Of a stretch of 5,636 nucleotides of DNA, positions 4,171-5,636 are shown one piece after another (within the stretch, counting starts at the first letter, position 1; each line of letters begins with the position of its first letter). The notes beneath the pieces were generated by a model. It ran no database searches, was not told the DNA's origin, and saw only the letters and a list, made by a program, of their open reading frames with translations. The DNA comes from an uncultured Collinsella sp. (GTDB lineage: Bacteria; Actinomycetota; Coriobacteriia; Coriobacteriales; Coriobacteriaceae), in the NCBI GenBank assembly GCA_900757265.1, contig CAAENW010000219.1, positions 1 to 5,636 on the forward strand, read 5' to 3'. The translations under genes were made by a program, and so were the position numbers.

Positions 4171-5636
4171 TCACGCTTCGCCCCAGAATCTATGGGTGTT
4201 GCGCAGGAGCTGTGCAGTTTTGCCCTCGGCGGCCGCAACGTCGGCCTCATCGGCCTGCCAGGTCCAGTTGCCCGTGGCCACGCCCGGAACGTTCATGCGT
4301 GCGTCGTCGCCCAGCCCCAGTACATCCTGCAGCGGCATCATCACCAGGGGAGCGTCGCTTGCCAGTGCGTCGCCCATCAGCTTGGCCGCCACCTCAACAC
4401 CGCTCGGCTCATCGCCGCCTGCAAAGGAACGCGTGCACCAACCGGCGAGCGTCGACGTGTCGTGCGTCGAGGTGTACAGAATCTTGCCCGGCGTGGGGTG
4501 CACGCCGCAGCGGACGTCGTAATCGCTAAACTCCAGCACGTCCATGCCGGGAAAGCCGCAGGTCGAAGCCATGGCGCGAACGCCGGGCGTCAGGTAGCCG
4601 AGGTCCTCGGCGATAAAGTTGAGCGGCCCCAGCTCGTCATAGGCAGTCTGGAACAGATCCTTGCCTGGACCCGCCAGCCAGCGGCCGTCGGCGCAGGCCT
4701 TGCCTGCGGGAATGCTAAAGTAGCTGTGGAATCCCAGGAAGTGGTCCAGGCGCACGCGGTCGTAGAGCGAGAACGCGCGACGTAGACGGTCCATCCACCA
4801 GCGGTAGTCGTTCTCCTTCATGTGATCCCAGCGGAAGGTGGGGTTGCCCCACACCTGGCCCTCGGGTGCAAAATTGTCGGGCGGCGCGCCAGAAATTTCA
4901 ATCGTCTTGCCGGTGTCGGACAGCCAGAAGTTCTCGGGCTCGCTCCACGCGTCGGCCGAATCGTCCGAGACATACATCGGGATATCGCCGATGACCTCGA
5001 TGCCCTTCTTGTGCGCGTAGTTCATGAGCTCGCACCAAGCCAGGTCAAAGCGGTACTGCATGTACGCCTGAAGCTCGGCCTCGTCGTGGAAGCGCTTGTC
5101 GTCAATCAGATGCTCGTTGTAGCGCGCGACATCTGCCGGCCAATCGTGGCGCGACTCGCCCTCAAAGTACTTCTTAACGGCCATGTAAACGCAGTACTTC
5201 TCGAGCCAGTCGGCGTTGCGATGTTTAAACGCCGTGTACAGCGGATCGGCATCTTCGCCGCCGTGGGTCTTCCAGGTAACAAAGTCGGCCGCCAGCTCCT
5301 CGTGGCTCTCGGGCAGCAGGTCAATATTGCCCGCAAAGGCCGAAGGCCCAGCGTAAGGGGAGCGGAAGAAGTCCGTGGGGTTGACGGGAAGAACCTGCCA
5401 GTAGCGCATGCCCATAGCGGCCAGATGGTCGATAAAGCGACGCGTGGGCACGCCGATCGTACCGGGCTTGCCATCGTCGGTGGGCACCGAGGTGATATGG
5501 CACACGACGCCCGCGCCGTGATCGAGCGGCTCCTGCAGGCGCTGCTCGGCATGGTGATAGATGATCGATGAGCCCAGCGGATACAGATCGAGCGTGACCG
5601 TACCGTTGTGGATCTCGCACTCGTGACCGCTGATCA
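4171..5636 (-). CDS. malQ: 4-alpha-glucanotransferase (GH77, amylomaltase), N-terminus beyond window
   Basis: MalQ moves alpha-1,4-glucan segments between maltooligosaccharides in the cytosol, in glycogen, starch and maltose use. Counting from Val encoded at 5505-5503, the GH77 signatures are YWQVLPVNPTDFFRSPY (35-51), GIEVIGDIPMYVS (168-180), GAPPDNFAPEGQVWGNP (206-222), RLDHFLGF (252-259, nucleophile Asp254), NFIAEDLGYLTPGV (296-309, acid/base Glu300) and STHDTSTLAGW (346-356, Asp349). The C-terminus is complete (stop TGA at 4173-4171). A GTG at 5505 is in frame but lies inside the conserved HGAGVVCHITSVP block, so it is not the start. The frame is open from there to the window edge, adding ~43 residues that include GTVTLDLYPLGSSIIYH. 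These resemble the terminal beta domain of GH13 amylases, so a GH13-GH77 fusion is possible but unproven. The catalytic triad is intact. Confidence 0.95.
   Translation of the reverse strand, partial: ISGHECEIHNGTVTLDLYPLGSSIIYHHAEQRLQEPLDHGAGVVCHITSVPTDDGKPGTIGVPTRRFIDHLAAMGMRYWQVLPVNPTDFFRSPYAGPSAFAGNIDLLPESHEELAADFVTWKTHGGEDADPLYTAFKHRNADWLEKYCVYMAVKKYFEGESRHDWPADVARYNEHLIDDKRFHDEAELQAYMQYRFDLAWCELMNYAHKKGIEVIGDIPMYVSDDSADAWSEPENFWLSDTGKTIEISGAPPDNFAPEGQVWGNPTFRWDHMKENDYRWWMDRLRRAFSLYDRVRLDHFLGFHSYFSIPAGKACADGRWLAGPGKDLFQTAYDELGPLNFIAEDLGYLTPGVRAMASTCGFPGMDVLEFSDYDVRCGVHPTPGKILYTSTHDTSTLAGWCTRSFAGGDEPSGVEVAAKLMGDALASDAPLVMMPLQDVLGLGDDARMNVPGVATGNWTWQADEADVAAAEGKTAQLLRNTHRFWGEA

Noticed and set aside
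4171..5505. malQ starting at GTG 5505
   Set aside because: This Val lies within the conserved N-terminal block of GH77, and coding continues upstream in frame to the window edge.
4822..5571. + strand open frame (249 codons) opposite malQ
   Set aside because: malQ is certain from its catalytic motifs; the opposite frame has no recognisable domain.

Overview
The window looks like chromosome from a GC-rich actinobacterium, most probably a Coriobacteriia gut commensal such as Collinsella. This rests on the GC-rich coding, the look of the proteins and the style of the palindromic repeats; no taxonomic marker gene is present, so it is an inference. No phage, plasmid, CRISPR, toxin or defence gene is visible. 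The coding content is housekeeping, and the unusual material lies between the genes.

Left part (1-3397, + strand): the 3' end of priA (primosome helicase), def (peptide deformylase), a gap of 327 bases, then fmt (methionyl-tRNA formyltransferase) and rsmB (16S rRNA m5C967 methyltransferase). This is the widespread priA-def-fmt-rsmB cluster. Fmt formylates initiator Met-tRNA, Def removes the formyl group from new proteins, and RsmB modifies the ribosome. priA and def are 18 bases apart, and fmt and rsmB overlap by ATGA. Between def and fmt lie a roughly 100-base imperfect palindrome and a terminator-like hairpin, so the cluster is probably read as two transcripts.

Middle (3398-3845): a gene-free stretch of 448 bases between convergent genes. 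Two hairpins share the outer stem TTGCGGTGAAATAG but have different inner stems that are still complementary. Between them an AT-rich segment is bounded by a third inverted repeat whose arms each carry GTAGGG in the same orientation. The right-hand hairpin ends in a U-rich tract when read on the - strand and probably terminates the fmdB-type gene.

Right part (3846-5636, - strand): a 78-residue FmdB-family zinc-ribbon protein, an intergenic GC-rich hairpin with a GCGA loop, and the C-terminal part of a GH77 4-alpha-glucanotransferase (MalQ). The MalQ frame stays open to the window edge. It carries about 40 residues upstream of the normal MalQ start that resemble the C-terminal beta domain of an amylase, so a GH13-GH77 fusion is possible.

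No clear new protein system is present. The best candidates for something undescribed are the structured repeats at 3406-3811, the palindrome at 761-862 and the possible MalQ fusion.
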